Origin: CAMYMQ01 sp963730305
Lineage (GTDB): Bacteria > Pseudomonadota > Alphaproteobacteria > Bin65
Reading direction: 5' to 3'
Assembly (NCBI GenBank): GCA_963730305.1
Contig: CAVSRB010000004.1
Location: 714,332-778,331 of the forward strand
DNA length: 64,000 nucleotides
A model generated the notes under the pieces. The model was not told where the DNA came from and searched no databases. It worked only from the letters and a program-made list of their open reading frames with translations. Every line of letters begins with the position of its first letter. The first letter of the stretch is position 1. Below, one piece after another: positions 19,301-27,178 of this stretch. The translations under genes and the position numbers were made by a program.

Positions 19301-21571
19301 ACCCTCGACGTGACCGGCGTCGACAATGGCGACAAGGTGTTCGTCACCCTGGCCGCGGTCGACGAGGGCATCCTGTCCCTCACCGGCTACAAGTCGCCCG
19401 ACCCGAACCACTATTTCTTCGGCCAGCGCAAGCTGGGCGTCGACATGCGTGACGACTACGGCCGCCTGATCGACGCCTTCGCCGGAAGGCTGGGCAAGAT
19501 CCGGAACGGCGGCGACAAGGCCGGCCGGCACCTCGGCGGCCTCGACGCCAGCAGCATCAAGACGGTCTCGCTGTTCAGCGGCATCGTCGCGGTCAAGAAC
19601 GGCAAGGCGGTGGTCTCGCTCGACGTGCCCGACTTCAACGGCCGTCTGCGGCTGATGGCGGCGGCCTGGTCGCCGAACGGGGTCGGCCATGCCGAGAGCG
19701 CGATGATCGTGCGCGACCCGGTGGTCTCGATCGTCACGCTGCCGCGCTTCCTGGCGCCGGGCGACCAGGGCCACGTCACGGTCAGCCTGCACAACGTCGA
19801 CGGCGTGGCCGGCGACTACAAGGTGCGGATGGCCTCGACCGGCCCCGCCGCGGCCTTCGGGCCCAAGGCGTCGTTGACCGCCAAGCTGGCCAAGGACGCC
19901 CACTACAAGGCGACCTTCCGGCTCGACGGCAAGACGGTCGGGGTGTCGTCGCTGGCGATGACCCTGTCCGGTCCGAACGGCTTCTCGGTCACCCGGAACT
20001 GGAAGATCGCGGTGCGGGCGGCCCAGGTTCCGGTCACCCGCCGCAAGGTCAGCCAGATCGACCCGAACAAGACGGTGCGCTTCGGCGCGTCGATGCTCAA
20101 CGGCTACCTGCCCGGCTCGGCCAAGGTCTACCTGTCCTACTCCAGCGTCCCCGACCTCGGCGTGCCGGCGCTGCTGCGCTCGCTGTCGCAGTATCCCTAC
20201 GGCTGCGTCGAGCAGACCACGAGCAAGGCGCTGCCGCTGCTCTACGTCGGCGACGTCGCCAAGTCGACGGGCCTGGTCGAGGACGACACGGCGATCCGCA
20301 GCCGGGTCCAGCGCGCCGTCTACCGCATCCTGTCGATGCAGCGCGGCGATGGCAGCTTCGGCCTGTGGAGCGCGACCGATGCCCGTGAGGGCTGGCTGTC
20401 GGCCTACATCATGGACTTCCTGACCCAGGCGCGGAAGAAGGGCTATCACGTGCCCGACTTCGCCTTCAATTCGGGCCTGGAGCGGCTCGAGGCGATCGTC
20501 CGCGATACCGGCTACGAACCCTGGTTCCTGCCGGTCCACGCCTACGCGCTCTATGTGCTGGCGCTCAACAAGAAGACCGACGTGTCGACCCTGCGCTACT
20601 TCTCCGACACCTACGGCGACGCGATCCCGACCGCGATGGCGCGGGCGCAGATCGCGGCGGCGCTGTCGCTGTTCGGCGAGAACGCGGCGGCGGCCAAGGT
20701 CTTCACCACCGCGTTCGGCTACCACTCGCGGCCGCGCGAGACCGGCAACTACTGGCGGGTGTTCGTGCGCGACTATGGCTCGGAGCTGCGCGACCGCGCG
20801 GCGGTGCTCTACCTGACCGCGCTGACCGATCCCAAGAGCAAGGAGATCGGCGGCCTGATCCAGGAGGTCGGGCGGATGCGCTCGTCGCGGCGCTATCTCA
20901 GCACCCAGGAGCAGGCGTGGCTGCTGCTCGCCGCCCACGGCCTGTCGGGCGATGGGCCCTATTCGGTCTCGGTCGACGGCAAGGCGCAGGTCAACCGGAC
21001 CAAACCGCTCTACCTGCGGCCGACCCCCGCCGCGCTGCGCAAGGGCGTGACCGTGCGCAACACCGGCAAGGCCAAGGTGTGGCAGAGCGTCACCGTGACC
21101 GGCGTGCCCGACAAGGATCTGCCGCCGGAGAACAACGGCTTCACGATCAACCGCTCCTTCTACACGCTGGACGGCAAGCGCGCCGACCTGAGCAAGGTGA
21201 AGCAGAGCGACGTGCTGGTCGCGCTGATCGAGGTCAGCGCCAACACGCCGCGCTATCACCAGGCCCTGGTCGTCGACCTGTTGCCGGCGGGCTTCGAGAT
21301 CGAGAACGCCCGGCTCAAGGGCCGCGACGTCAGCCAGATGAAGTGGCTGCCGAAGCTGACCACGCCGCGCCACGTCGAGCCGCGTGACGACCGTTTCGTC
21401 GCCGCGGTCGACATCGGCGGCAAGGGCCGGTCGTTCCACCTCGCCTACATCGTCCGCGCGGTCACGCCCGGCACGTTCCGCCTGCCGGCCGCCCACGTCG
21501 AGGACATGTACCGGCCCGCCTTCTTCGCCCGCATGGCGATGGGCGAGCTGAAGATCCAGTCCCGCGACTAG
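16349..21571 (+). CDS. Alpha-2-macroglobulin family protease inhibitor
   Basis: A 1740-residue secreted protein, normal for large bacterial A2M (YfhM type). The signal peptide MRMFHAGLIGLVALITVVGSS ends near VHA, with no lipobox. A helical repeat-like segment (about 45-150) precedes a series of macroglobulin beta domains (for example YLYTERGVYRPGATVHLTAL). The thioester motif CVEQ in QYPYGCVEQTTS (Cys near residue 1286) is intact and is followed by the alpha-helical thioester domain. It should trap attacking proteases covalently in the periplasm. The ATG at 16349 has GAGGGGAC upstream and opens directly into the signal peptide. pbpC follows 19 bases downstream, the usual partner. Confidence 0.93.
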   Translation: MRMFHAGLIGLVALITVVGSSLSVHAEYKNLDLAAAADNYRRATIKKYGNRLNAKQADANWAAARNLARQRNWKGAISLYERAAGYGANEHRFWLHYSYALGAVRPPRTRDALVTAYLARDTAKTRPQLAQALYYLGFWHEQLRENDKAIAAYADSVRIRRSSSVEAKLNDLIARTRQQVMKTSTVYETDSPQACLTFSRALPEGDLNLFARYVVVEPKIKAAFSVAGKKLCIEGVKHDTTYKVTVRAGLPDKDDTFRTLKSETFSIAVPDRSPSVGFRGKSYVLARTGPQTVPLTSVNVVKANLRLLRINDRNLIHEINNKRIRELLALYDARKIERQTGELVWTGQVEIEQRKNHRVTTAVPFKAMVKAPKPGIYVLMARDAASKADRWDNWATQWIVVSDLGISTFVGRDGLTVFVRSFQSAEPKDGVTIRLIARNNSVLATAKTGDDGRVTFAPGLLRGTGGNQAAAVMAFAKGDFTFLDLLRPAFDLSDRGVAGRPAPGPVDAYLYTERGVYRPGATVHLTALVRNSQAKAVTDLPLTVKLFRPDGVQARQFTLLAAVNKSGGYEIALKTSKSYRTGSWTARAYLDPKAKPIGSVRFQIEDFVPERLALDLSSDKKAVVPDVPTAIKIDGRFLYGAPAADLRVEGELVLKQDMRPFPKYKGYVFGLVQETWRPKRKTLPAVRTDAKGNASLAIKLDGAPETSRPLKAEVRVSLIEQGGRAVQRVITLPVRWAPLTLGIKLDSDDDRVPRGGNANFQIVALDKAGQPRAVQQLDYVLYRENYRFFWYYASNRWNYRVIQNDEVVSKGKLDVAAAAPAKLSVKSPDWGRYRLEIRDKKTGAAASYRYYAGWFVSATNSEAPDKLSVKLDKDVYAPGDTAKVHIQPPFAGVVHLTIASDRILESRNVKVSAEGKTIEIEVKKAWGAGVYVLATAYRPMNVKRQRGPARAVGVAYIKRDFKDRTLAVKITAPDKITPRRKVDVTLDVTGVDNGDKVFVTLAAVDEGILSLTGYKSPDPNHYFFGQRKLGVDMRDDYGRLIDAFAGRLGKIRNGGDKAGRHLGGLDASSIKTVSLFSGIVAVKNGKAVVSLDVPDFNGRLRLMAAAWSPNGVGHAESAMIVRDPVVSIVTLPRFLAPGDQGHVTVSLHNVDGVAGDYKVRMASTGPAAAFGPKASLTAKLAKDAHYKATFRLDGKTVGVSSLAMTLSGPNGFSVTRNWKIAVRAAQVPVTRRKVSQIDPNKTVRFGASMLNGYLPGSAKVYLSYSSVPDLGVPALLRSLSQYPYGCVEQTTSKALPLLYVGDVAKSTGLVEDDTAIRSRVQRAVYRILSMQRGDGSFGLWSATDAREGWLSAYIMDFLTQARKKGYHVPDFAFNSGLERLEAIVRDTGYEPWFLPVHAYALYVLALNKKTDVSTLRYFSDTYGDAIPTAMARAQIAAALSLFGENAAAAKVFTTAFGYHSRPRETGNYWRVFVRDYGSELRDRAAVLYLTALTDPKSKEIGGLIQEVGRMRSSRRYLSTQEQAWLLLAAHGLSGDGPYSVSVDGKAQVNRTKPLYLRPTPAALRKGVTVRNTGKAKVWQSVTVTGVPDKDLPPENNGFTINRSFYTLDGKRADLSKVKQSDVLVALIEVSANTPRYHQALVVDLLPAGFEIENARLKGRDVSQMKWLPKLTTPRHVEPRDDRFVAAVDIGGKGRSFHLAYIVRAVTPGTFRLPAAHVEDMYRPAFFARMAMGELKIQSRD

Positions 21572-21590
21572 GGCGGCGAGGGGCTGTCCC

Positions 21591-23699
21591 GTGCTGGCGT
21601 CGGTCGCCCGCCGTTACGCGCCCGCCGCGGTCGCCGTCCTGATCGGCGGCGCCGCGGCCGGGCTCGACGCGGTGGCGCCGCCCGACCTGCACCGGGCGGC
21701 GGCGCTGTCGGCGCGGATCGACGACGTCCACGGCAAGCTGCTGCGCGCCTTCACCACCGCCGACGGCATCTGGCGGCTGCCGGTGACGCCGAAGCAGGTG
21801 TCCCCGCTCTACCTCAAGATGCTGATGGCCTACGAGGATCGGCGCTTCCGCCGCCACGCCGGGGTCGACCCCCGCGCCGTGGTCCGCGCCGCCTGGCAGT
21901 GGGCGTCGAACGGCCACGTCATCTCGGGCGGCTCGACCCTGACCATGCAGGTCGCCCGCCTGCTGGAGCCGCGGCCGCGGACGCTGTGGGCCAAGGGGAT
22001 CGAGATGCTGCGCGCGCTCCAGCTCGAGGCGCACTACTCGAAGAAGCGCATCCTCTCCTTCTACCTGACTTTGGCGCCGTTCGGCGGCAACCTCGAAGGC
22101 GTCCGAGCGGCGTCGCTGTCCTGGTTCGGCAAGGAGCCGCGCCACCTGACGCCCGGCGAGGCCGCGCTGCTGATCGCGCTGCCGCAGGCGCCCGAGGGCG
22201 TCCGTCCCGATCGTTTCCCCAAGCGGGCGCGGGCGGCGCGCGACAAGATCCTGCGCGCGATGGTCCGCCGCGGCGTGCTGACCGCGGAGCGTGCGCGTGA
22301 GGCGATGGCCGAGCCGATCCCGACCGCGCGCCGGCCGCTGCCCTTCTTCGCGCCCCACGTCGCCCGCGCACTGCACGCCGACGCCGGCCACCGCCGGGTC
22401 ATCCGCACCACGATCGACCGTTCATTGCAGCGTGCTCTGGCCAAGCTGGTCCGCGAGGAGACGCCCAACATCGGCGACCACACGTCGATCGCCGTGCTGG
22501 TCGCCGACAACAAGACCCGGGCGATCCGCGCCTATGTCGGCTCCGCCGACTTCTTCAGCACGGCGCGCGCCGGCCACGTCGACATGGTCACCGCCATCCG
22601 CTCGCCGGGCTCGACGCTCAAGCCGTTCATCTACGGCCTCGCCTTCGACCTGCGGCTCGCCCACCCGCTGACCATGATCACCGATCAGCCGACCCGCTTC
22701 AGCACCGGCTACCAGCCGGAGAATTTCGATCGGGTCTATTTCGGCCAGGTCACCGCGCGCTTCGCCCTGCAGAACTCGCTCAACGTGCCCGCCGTCAAGA
22801 TGCTCGACGCGGTCGGCCCGGCCCGCTTCGCCGCGCACCTCAGGGCCGCCGGCACGCCGCTGCGCATGCCCGGCGACGCCAAGCCCGACCTGCCGATCGC
22901 GCTCGGCGGCGCCGGGTTCACCCTGCACGACCTGGTCACGCTCTATGCCGGGCTGGCCAACGGCGGGCGGGTCGCGCCGCTGCACCTGGTTGCCGGCCGG
23001 AAGGCGACGGGACCGGTGTTCCGCTTCGTCTCGCCGGCGGCGGCCTGGCAGCTCGCCCGCATCCTCGAACAGGCGCCGCCGCCGACCGACTACGTGCCCG
23101 CGCGCAACGCCCGCGGCGGCCGGGCGATCGCCTACAAGACCGGCACCTCCTACGGCTTCCGCGACGCCTGGGCGATCGGCTACGACGACCGCCACACGAT
23201 CGGCGTCTGGGTCGGCCGACCCGACGGCACGCCGCGGCCCGGCCACTATGGCCGCAACACCGCCGCGCCGATCCTGTTCCGAGTCTTCGACCTGCTGCCC
23301 GGCAGCAATTCCGGCGCGCGCGCGGCGATGCCGGTCAAGCCGGACGGCGTGCTCACCGTCGCCAGCACCCGCGACCTGCCGGCCAACCTGCAACGCCTGG
23401 GCGGTGTGACGCCGGTCAAGGTCCGCATCACCGCGGCCGAGATCAAGCCGCTGGCGGTGACCTTCCCGCCCGCCGACGCGCTGGTCGAGATGGAGCCCGA
23501 CGCCAAGGGCAAGCCCTACCTGCCGCTGGCCGCCCGGGGCGGCAGGAAGCCGCTGCGCTGGCTGGTCAACGGCCGCCCGATCGGCGCCTCACCGCACAGC
23601 CGCCAGGCGGTCTGGCATCCCGACGGCGAGGGTTTCGTGCGGGTGACGGTGATCGACGCGACCGGCAAGACCGCGAGTGTCGTGGCCCGGGTGCGGTAG
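21591..23699 (+). CDS. pbpC: Penicillin-binding protein 1C
   Basis: A 702-residue bifunctional murein synthase. After a short membrane anchor (about 8-28) the glycosyltransferase domain shows YEDRRFRRHAGVDPRA with the catalytic glutamate and GGSTLTMQVARLL. The transpeptidase domain has the active-site serine in SPGSTLKPFIYG, an SxN-like motif in LQNSLNVPAVK, and KTGTSYGFRDAW. A C-terminal BiPBP_C beta domain (about 610-702) ends RVTVIDATGKTASVVARVR. It starts with GTG at 21591. It follows the A2M gene as in many Proteobacteria, where the pair is thought to repair the wall and trap proteases after attack. Confidence 0.93.
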   Translation: MLASVARRYAPAAVAVLIGGAAAGLDAVAPPDLHRAAALSARIDDVHGKLLRAFTTADGIWRLPVTPKQVSPLYLKMLMAYEDRRFRRHAGVDPRAVVRAAWQWASNGHVISGGSTLTMQVARLLEPRPRTLWAKGIEMLRALQLEAHYSKKRILSFYLTLAPFGGNLEGVRAASLSWFGKEPRHLTPGEAALLIALPQAPEGVRPDRFPKRARAARDKILRAMVRRGVLTAERAREAMAEPIPTARRPLPFFAPHVARALHADAGHRRVIRTTIDRSLQRALAKLVREETPNIGDHTSIAVLVADNKTRAIRAYVGSADFFSTARAGHVDMVTAIRSPGSTLKPFIYGLAFDLRLAHPLTMITDQPTRFSTGYQPENFDRVYFGQVTARFALQNSLNVPAVKMLDAVGPARFAAHLRAAGTPLRMPGDAKPDLPIALGGAGFTLHDLVTLYAGLANGGRVAPLHLVAGRKATGPVFRFVSPAAAWQLARILEQAPPPTDYVPARNARGGRAIAYKTGTSYGFRDAWAIGYDDRHTIGVWVGRPDGTPRPGHYGRNTAAPILFRVFDLLPGSNSGARAAMPVKPDGVLTVASTRDLPANLQRLGGVTPVKVRITAAEIKPLAVTFPPADALVEMEPDAKGKPYLPLAARGGRKPLRWLVNGRPIGASPHSRQAVWHPDGEGFVRVTVIDATGKTASVVARVR

Positions 23700-24041
23700 C
23701 CGTCCTTTCCGCGACCTGATCGGTGAAGGGTCGTGGGACCGCCGCGTGAGCGATCGGCGAAAGCTGAAAAGCGCGATTACGGTATGGCAATCTCGAGCGT
23801 ATCGGTCCGGGCTCCGATCGGATCGTCTTCACCCGTGCGTCGGCCGAAGCGCCGATACCTAAATATATCTAAATCAATTACTCAAAATTTCCAAAATAAA
23901 TTCGAATATTTGATTCTATATCTATTTGTAGTTATTTTAATTTAAATGAATTAAATAAGCCGATATCATTGTAATTTCATAAATAGAACCCATATTTTTA
24001 CTACGGCGGCAACATTGTCGCCCGCACGCGAAGGGTATCCC
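23700..24041. other. Gene-free spacer with an extremely AT-rich core
   Basis: 342 bases between pbpC and the next small gene without a supported coding region. Bases 23881-24000 contain only 23 G or C out of 120 (19%), against roughly 70% in the neighbours; the AT-rich zone spans about 23855-24005. It ends just before a ribosome-binding site and small gene at 24042. It may hold a promoter, a nucleoid-protein binding site or an integration scar. No RNA gene or clear hairpin terminator was found. Confidence 0.7.
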
Positions 24042-24209
24042 ATGTCGTACAAGCAACTTTCAGCGAAACAAGACGCCATTTCTTCCGCCCACGCCACGCC
24101 CGCCAACAGTAATTCCGGCGATCCGTCCAAGGATGGTCCGTTGGCCGGCAAGCCCGCCGCGCAGCCTGGTGAGGCGCCGGTGAAAGCCGCACCGTCTCCC
24201 CGATCGTAG
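24042..24209 (+). CDS. Small hydrophilic protein, unknown function
   Basis: A 55-residue protein beginning MSYKQLSAKQDAISSAHATP, rich in Ser, Ala, Pro, Lys and Gln with no hydrophobic segment, so probably cytoplasmic and disordered. GAAGGG lies six bases before the ATG. It sits right after the AT-rich spacer and opens a chain of small same-direction genes. No family is recognised. The good ribosome-binding site and codon usage richer in A/T than the neighbours are the main support. Confidence 0.5.
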   Translation: MSYKQLSAKQDAISSAHATPANSNSGDPSKDGPLAGKPAAQPGEAPVKAAPSPRS

Positions 24210-24285
24210 CCGCCGGGACGAAGGGGCCGACCCCCCTCCGTCAGTCCCCAGTCTTGGCGCCGATGCGCCAGCGAAGAGAGCTCGG

Positions 24286-24648
24286 ATGACGACACGCACG
24301 ACCAAGGCCGCGGTCACGTTCGGGAGGCCGTTCGTCGTGAGCGCCTACGATGAGCCGTTGCCTGCCGGCACCTATGACGTTGAATTCGATGAGCAGCTCT
24401 TGGACGGCGTTTCGTTTCCCGTCTACCGGCGGGTCGTGGCGCTGCTTTCCCTGCCCGTTGCGCCCGAGCGTGCGAACCAACACCAAATACTGGCGATAGA
24501 CCCGAACGAACTGGACGAAGCCCTGGCGCGCGATCGGGCAGCGGCCGGGCCACGTTGCGGCGCAGGCAGTCGAGGCGACGAGCCCGGAAGCGGCGTCCGA
24601 TCCGCCTTCGGAAGCGGGCGACGATCGGTCCGCCGCTCGCGAGGATGA
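24286..24648 (+). CDS. Small conserved hypothetical protein
   Basis: A 120-residue protein. The first 80 residues (MTTRTTKAAVTFGRPFVVSA, then LPAGTYDVEFDEQLLDGVSFPVYRRVV) resemble a short protein recurring in alphaproteobacterial genomes, with a conserved middle PAGTY.VE and FPVYRR. The tail from about residue 85 is Gly/Arg/Ser-rich and low complexity, which may be a poorly conserved extension or a read-through caused by an indel after DEALARDRAAA. No enzyme motif is visible. It is the second gene of the small-gene island. Confidence 0.6.
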   Translation: MTTRTTKAAVTFGRPFVVSAYDEPLPAGTYDVEFDEQLLDGVSFPVYRRVVALLSLPVAPERANQHQILAIDPNELDEALARDRAAAGPRCGAGSRGDEPGSGVRSAFGSGRRSVRRSRG

Positions 24649-24790
24649 CGCGTCTGTCATTGTCCGATGGTGATGGAGAGCGATTGGCGCGGTTCGGATC
24701 ATGTGCGTCCGGTGGCGCGTTTGGCTCGGCGAAATCGGCGACACGGTTCCACGCGAGAAATTTTCGCCCTGACCGAAAGGACTTTGCTCA

Positions 24791-24970
24791 ATGCGTATTT
24801 CTCCTCCCATCGTGGTGTTGGCCATTACGGCCGCCATGGTCGCTGCCGCCGCGTGGATTGCGCCGGCTACCCAGCGCTTCGCCCCAAACGTCAGCGACGT
24901 CCCCGACCGGCACCAGCTCGATGCCGTCGGCCACGGAATAGCTGCGCAAGCCTCCAACGCGTCACGATGA
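24791..24970 (+). CDS. 59-residue single-pass membrane or secreted peptide
   Basis: Short gene preceded by GAAAGGA nine bases before the ATG. The product starts MRISPPIVVLAITAAMVAAA, a hydrophobic segment of about 18 residues resembling a signal anchor, followed by a hydrophilic tail (RFAPNVSDVPDRHQLDAVGH). No family is recognised. Its stop overlaps the next ATG (ATGA at 24967-24970), suggesting translational coupling. Confidence 0.55.
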   Translation: MRISPPIVVLAITAAMVAAAAWIAPATQRFAPNVSDVPDRHQLDAVGHGIAAQASNASR

Positions 24971-25122
24971 CCACCGCGAAAATCGATCCGGTCGAAACGA
25001 CCTTTCACGGAGCGCAACGGAGAGCCGCGGCGCGGTGCGACCGCGCTGTCGAAAGGGCTTCCTGGCCGACGCGCCGCCCCGGCGTGTCCGGAGAGCGGCC
25101 GACACCATGGCCGACACCATGA
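24967..25122 (+). CDS. Possible 51-residue protein overlapping its neighbours
   Basis: The frame begins at the ATGA overlap with the previous gene: MTTAKIDPVETTFHGAQRRA, then basic and Pro-rich residues to the stop at 25122. It overlaps the following 107-residue gene by 16 bases. The first 20 residues look protein-like; the rest (WPTRRPGVSGERPTPWPTP) looks like composition-driven reading. It may therefore be a short real protein or a gene cut by an indel. Confidence 0.35.
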   Translation: MTTAKIDPVETTFHGAQRRAAARCDRAVERASWPTRRPGVSGERPTPWPTP

Positions 25123-25430
25123 CTGGCGAGCCGGTGGATCTTGACGGCCGGCGCGGCATGGCCGCGCAGAAGGCCACGGAAATTCGCCGCCAGCACCTGC
25201 AGGCGTTCGAAGCCGACCAGGCGGCGCTGCGCCAACGCCAGGAAGAGCTGGAGAACCTCTTGCTTGCCGAACCGGCGGAGACATGGCCGGAGGCCGCCGC
25301 CAAAGCGAAATATCTCATTCAGCTGTTTGCCGAGACGGCGGCGGCCCAGGAGCCGCGACGCCAGGAACTCATTGCCAACGCGCTCGACGATTTGTCTCGA
25401 TTGTGCGACCGCGAGAAGCCCACGCCATGA
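25107..25430 (+). CDS. Helical hypothetical protein
   Basis: A 107-residue protein, almost all predicted helix and probably coiled coil: KATEIRRQHLQAFEADQAAL, then RQRQEELENLL and AKAKYLIQLFAETAAAQEPR. It contains no cysteine pairs or catalytic motif apart from a single cysteine in SRLCDRE. GGAGAG lies 11 bases before the ATG at 25107; ATG 25119 is an alternative start. Its stop overlaps the next start (ATGA at 25427-25430), so it is probably coupled to the zinc-ribbon gene that follows. Confidence 0.65.
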   Translation: MADTMTGEPVDLDGRRGMAAQKATEIRRQHLQAFEADQAALRQRQEELENLLLAEPAETWPEAAAKAKYLIQLFAETAAAQEPRRQELIANALDDLSRLCDREKPTP

Positions 25431-25624
25431 CCGATTTTCCGAAGACCGATACGTCGTTCGACCAACCCACCGCCGTCGTCCCGAAACGGCGCGCGTGCCT
25501 TCGGTGTCAAGCCGAGTTCCAGAGCCAATGGGCCGGCGAACGGATTTGCGGGCGCTGCAAGGGCTCCGCCGCGTGGCGGACGGGCACCCCGCTGCTGTCA
25601 TCCTCGGGTGGCAAACAACGCTAG
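25427..25624 (+). CDS. Small zinc-ribbon protein
   Basis: A 65-residue protein with two Cys-x2-Cys knuckles: CLRC and CGRC separated by about 15 residues (CLRCQAEFQSQWAGERICGRC), expected to bind one zinc ion. Such single zinc-ribbon proteins often bind nucleic acid or other proteins. Its ATG overlaps the stop of the helical gene (ATGA), which supports co-translation and perhaps a complex between the two. No named family is assigned. Confidence 0.72.
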   Translation: MTDFPKTDTSFDQPTAVVPKRRACLRCQAEFQSQWAGERICGRCKGSAAWRTGTPLLSSSGGKQR

Positions 25625-25879
25625 TCGCACCCCGTGCCCGGTCGTCGCGGCGCGCGCGGGCGCAGACGGACGAGAGCGGCTGACACGTCCAAGGACTGCG
25701 GGGCCTTCCTGGATGCCGCGTCCCGACCGGTGCGACAATCGCCCGCACCGGTTGTCGATGCAACCGGCGCTGCGCGTCCCCATCTGTAAGCGACGCCAAG
25801 ACAGTCCGCGACCGCGACGGAGCCGTGCCATGTAACGGGCGGCATCACGCGGGGCGCAGAAGGACAGGGGAGAGGGATC

Positions 25880-26368
25880 ATGCGTGCACGTTCAGCCGTT
25901 TCCGCCGTTGTCGGCCTTTCGATGACGGCGCTGGCCACGCCGGCCTTCGCGGCCGGTCCCAACGCCGCCAGCGCGCCGGCGACCGCCTATACCACCAGCC
26001 AGGTCCAGCGGCTCGGCGCCGCCGCCTTCAAGCGCAAGCTGCGCGCGGCCAAGGGCGTGGGCCTGGTGCAGAAGCTCAAGGTCGCCGCGCTGGTCAACCG
26101 GTTCGCCGAGGACTTTTACTGGTTCCACAAGGGCAAGGGCGGCAAGACGCTGGCCCAGTTGCGCGCCCGCTTCGATACCATCCACGCCTATGTCGCCAAG
26201 CTCGTCGCGGCCGAGAACCCGGCCCTGTACGCGACCCTGATGCGCTCGCGCACGGCGTTGTGGCGCGCTTTCGCCGACCGCCGTCTCTACGCCGCTGGCT
26301 TCGGCCGCAACGTGATCCGGCGGATCGAGGGGCACGACGCCCAGCTCGCCGCCAACTGGCAGCGGTAG
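25880..26368 (+). CDS. Secreted hypothetical protein
   Basis: A 162-residue protein with a clear signal peptide (MRARSAVSAVVGLSMTALATPAFA, cleavage after about residue 24). The mature part is basic and mostly helical (FKRKLRAAKGVGLVQKLKVA, FAEDFYWFHKGKG), with no cysteine and no recognised domain. AGGGGAGAGG precedes the ATG. It should be periplasmic or exported. The function is unknown, and the gene is transcribed toward the opposing membrane-protein gene at 26382. Confidence 0.7.
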   Translation: MRARSAVSAVVGLSMTALATPAFAAGPNAASAPATAYTTSQVQRLGAAAFKRKLRAAKGVGLVQKLKVAALVNRFAEDFYWFHKGKGGKTLAQLRARFDTIHAYVAKLVAAENPALYATLMRSRTALWRAFADRRLYAAGFGRNVIRRIEGHDAQLAANWQR

Positions 26369-26381
26369 CGCCCCGGCGCCG

Positions 26382-27092
26382 TCACTCCTTCGCCGCGTCG
26401 CGGCGACTGCGGCGGAAGCCCCGTTTGACCCCGCGCGTCGTCGCCCGGCCGGTCCGCCGCCAGACGTTGTCCTGCGGCCATAGCCTCGACAGGGCGTCAC
26501 GATCCACCACCAGATGATCATAGGCCGGCCCCGCCTCGGCGCCCGTTCCCGCGCGCGCGGCGGTGCGGCCGCCGCTTCCCGACGGGTCGAGGGTCGCCGC
26601 GAGGTCGATGCCGGCGGACAGCCAGTGATCGGCGGTGATCGAGCGGCGCGTGTCGCCGCCGGGGGGCACGCCGCGGATGTCGAGGCGGCCCTTGCGGGCG
26701 GCCTCCTCGACCAGCGCGGCGGCGGCGCGCAGCCGGGCATCCGGATCCTCGTCGGCATCCCGACCCGCGCCCCAGGCGGAGCGGTCGACGAGATAGCCGA
26801 GCGCTTCGGCGAGGCTGGCGTCGCGCGGGTCGCGCTCGATCGCGGTCGCCCGCTTCGGTCCCTCCTTCAGGAACCAGCGCTTGGCCAGCGGCCACAACAG
26901 CGGCGACAGCGCGACCAGGATGAAGACCGCGAGCAGGATCGTCTGGACCCTGGTGTAGAACAGGCCCGGTTCGCCCGCCTCGCTGCTGACGAGCAGCGCC
27001 GACAGCTTGGCGCGCAGGCCGAAGACACTGTCCGCGACCAGGAACAGGGTCCAGCACACCAGCCAGACCGCCCGCCACTTGACGCGCATCAT
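26382..27092 (-). CDS. Hypothetical membrane protein with cytoplasmic C-terminal domain
   Basis: A 236-residue protein with two hydrophobic segments near the N-terminus (about 9-27 and 49-70) and a long soluble region containing Arg-rich and Ala-rich helices. It ends TTRGVKRGFRRSRRDAAKE, a strongly basic tail. Two start codons lie side by side (ATG at 27092 and 27089). No family is recognised. The frame continues upstream to 27476, but that part runs antisense to the desaturase gene region and reads as low-complexity Arg/Gly, so the ATG before the first membrane segment is chosen. Confidence 0.65.
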   Translation of the reverse strand: MMRVKWRAVWLVCWTLFLVADSVFGLRAKLSALLVSSEAGEPGLFYTRVQTILLAVFILVALSPLLWPLAKRWFLKEGPKRATAIERDPRDASLAEALGYLVDRSAWGAGRDADEDPDARLRAAAALVEEAARKGRLDIRGVPPGGDTRRSITADHWLSAGIDLAATLDPSGSGGRTAARAGTGAEAGPAYDHLVVDRDALSRLWPQDNVWRRTGRATTRGVKRGFRRSRRDAAKE

Positions 27093-27178
27093 GCCTTGCG
27101 CCCGCTCGCTGCCAACCCGCCTTTCACCGGCGGACCATAGCAGGCGGCCGGCGGGACGCCAAAGCGCGGCGCGCCGGT

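Noticed and set aside
16238..21496. Very long open frame antisense to the alpha-2-macroglobulin gene
   Set aside because: It mirrors the codon pattern of the sense gene, has no recognisable motif and reads as repetitive Arg/Gly/Asp/Val. Such frames are common opposite GC-rich genes.
23700..24041. Possible phage or IS element in the AT-rich spacer
   Set aside because: No transposase, integrase, terminal inverted repeats or target duplication could be seen; only the base composition is unusual.
25608..25835. 75-codon frame after the zinc-ribbon gene
   Set aside because: GTG start without a binding site, Arg/Pro-rich with no pattern; left as spacer.
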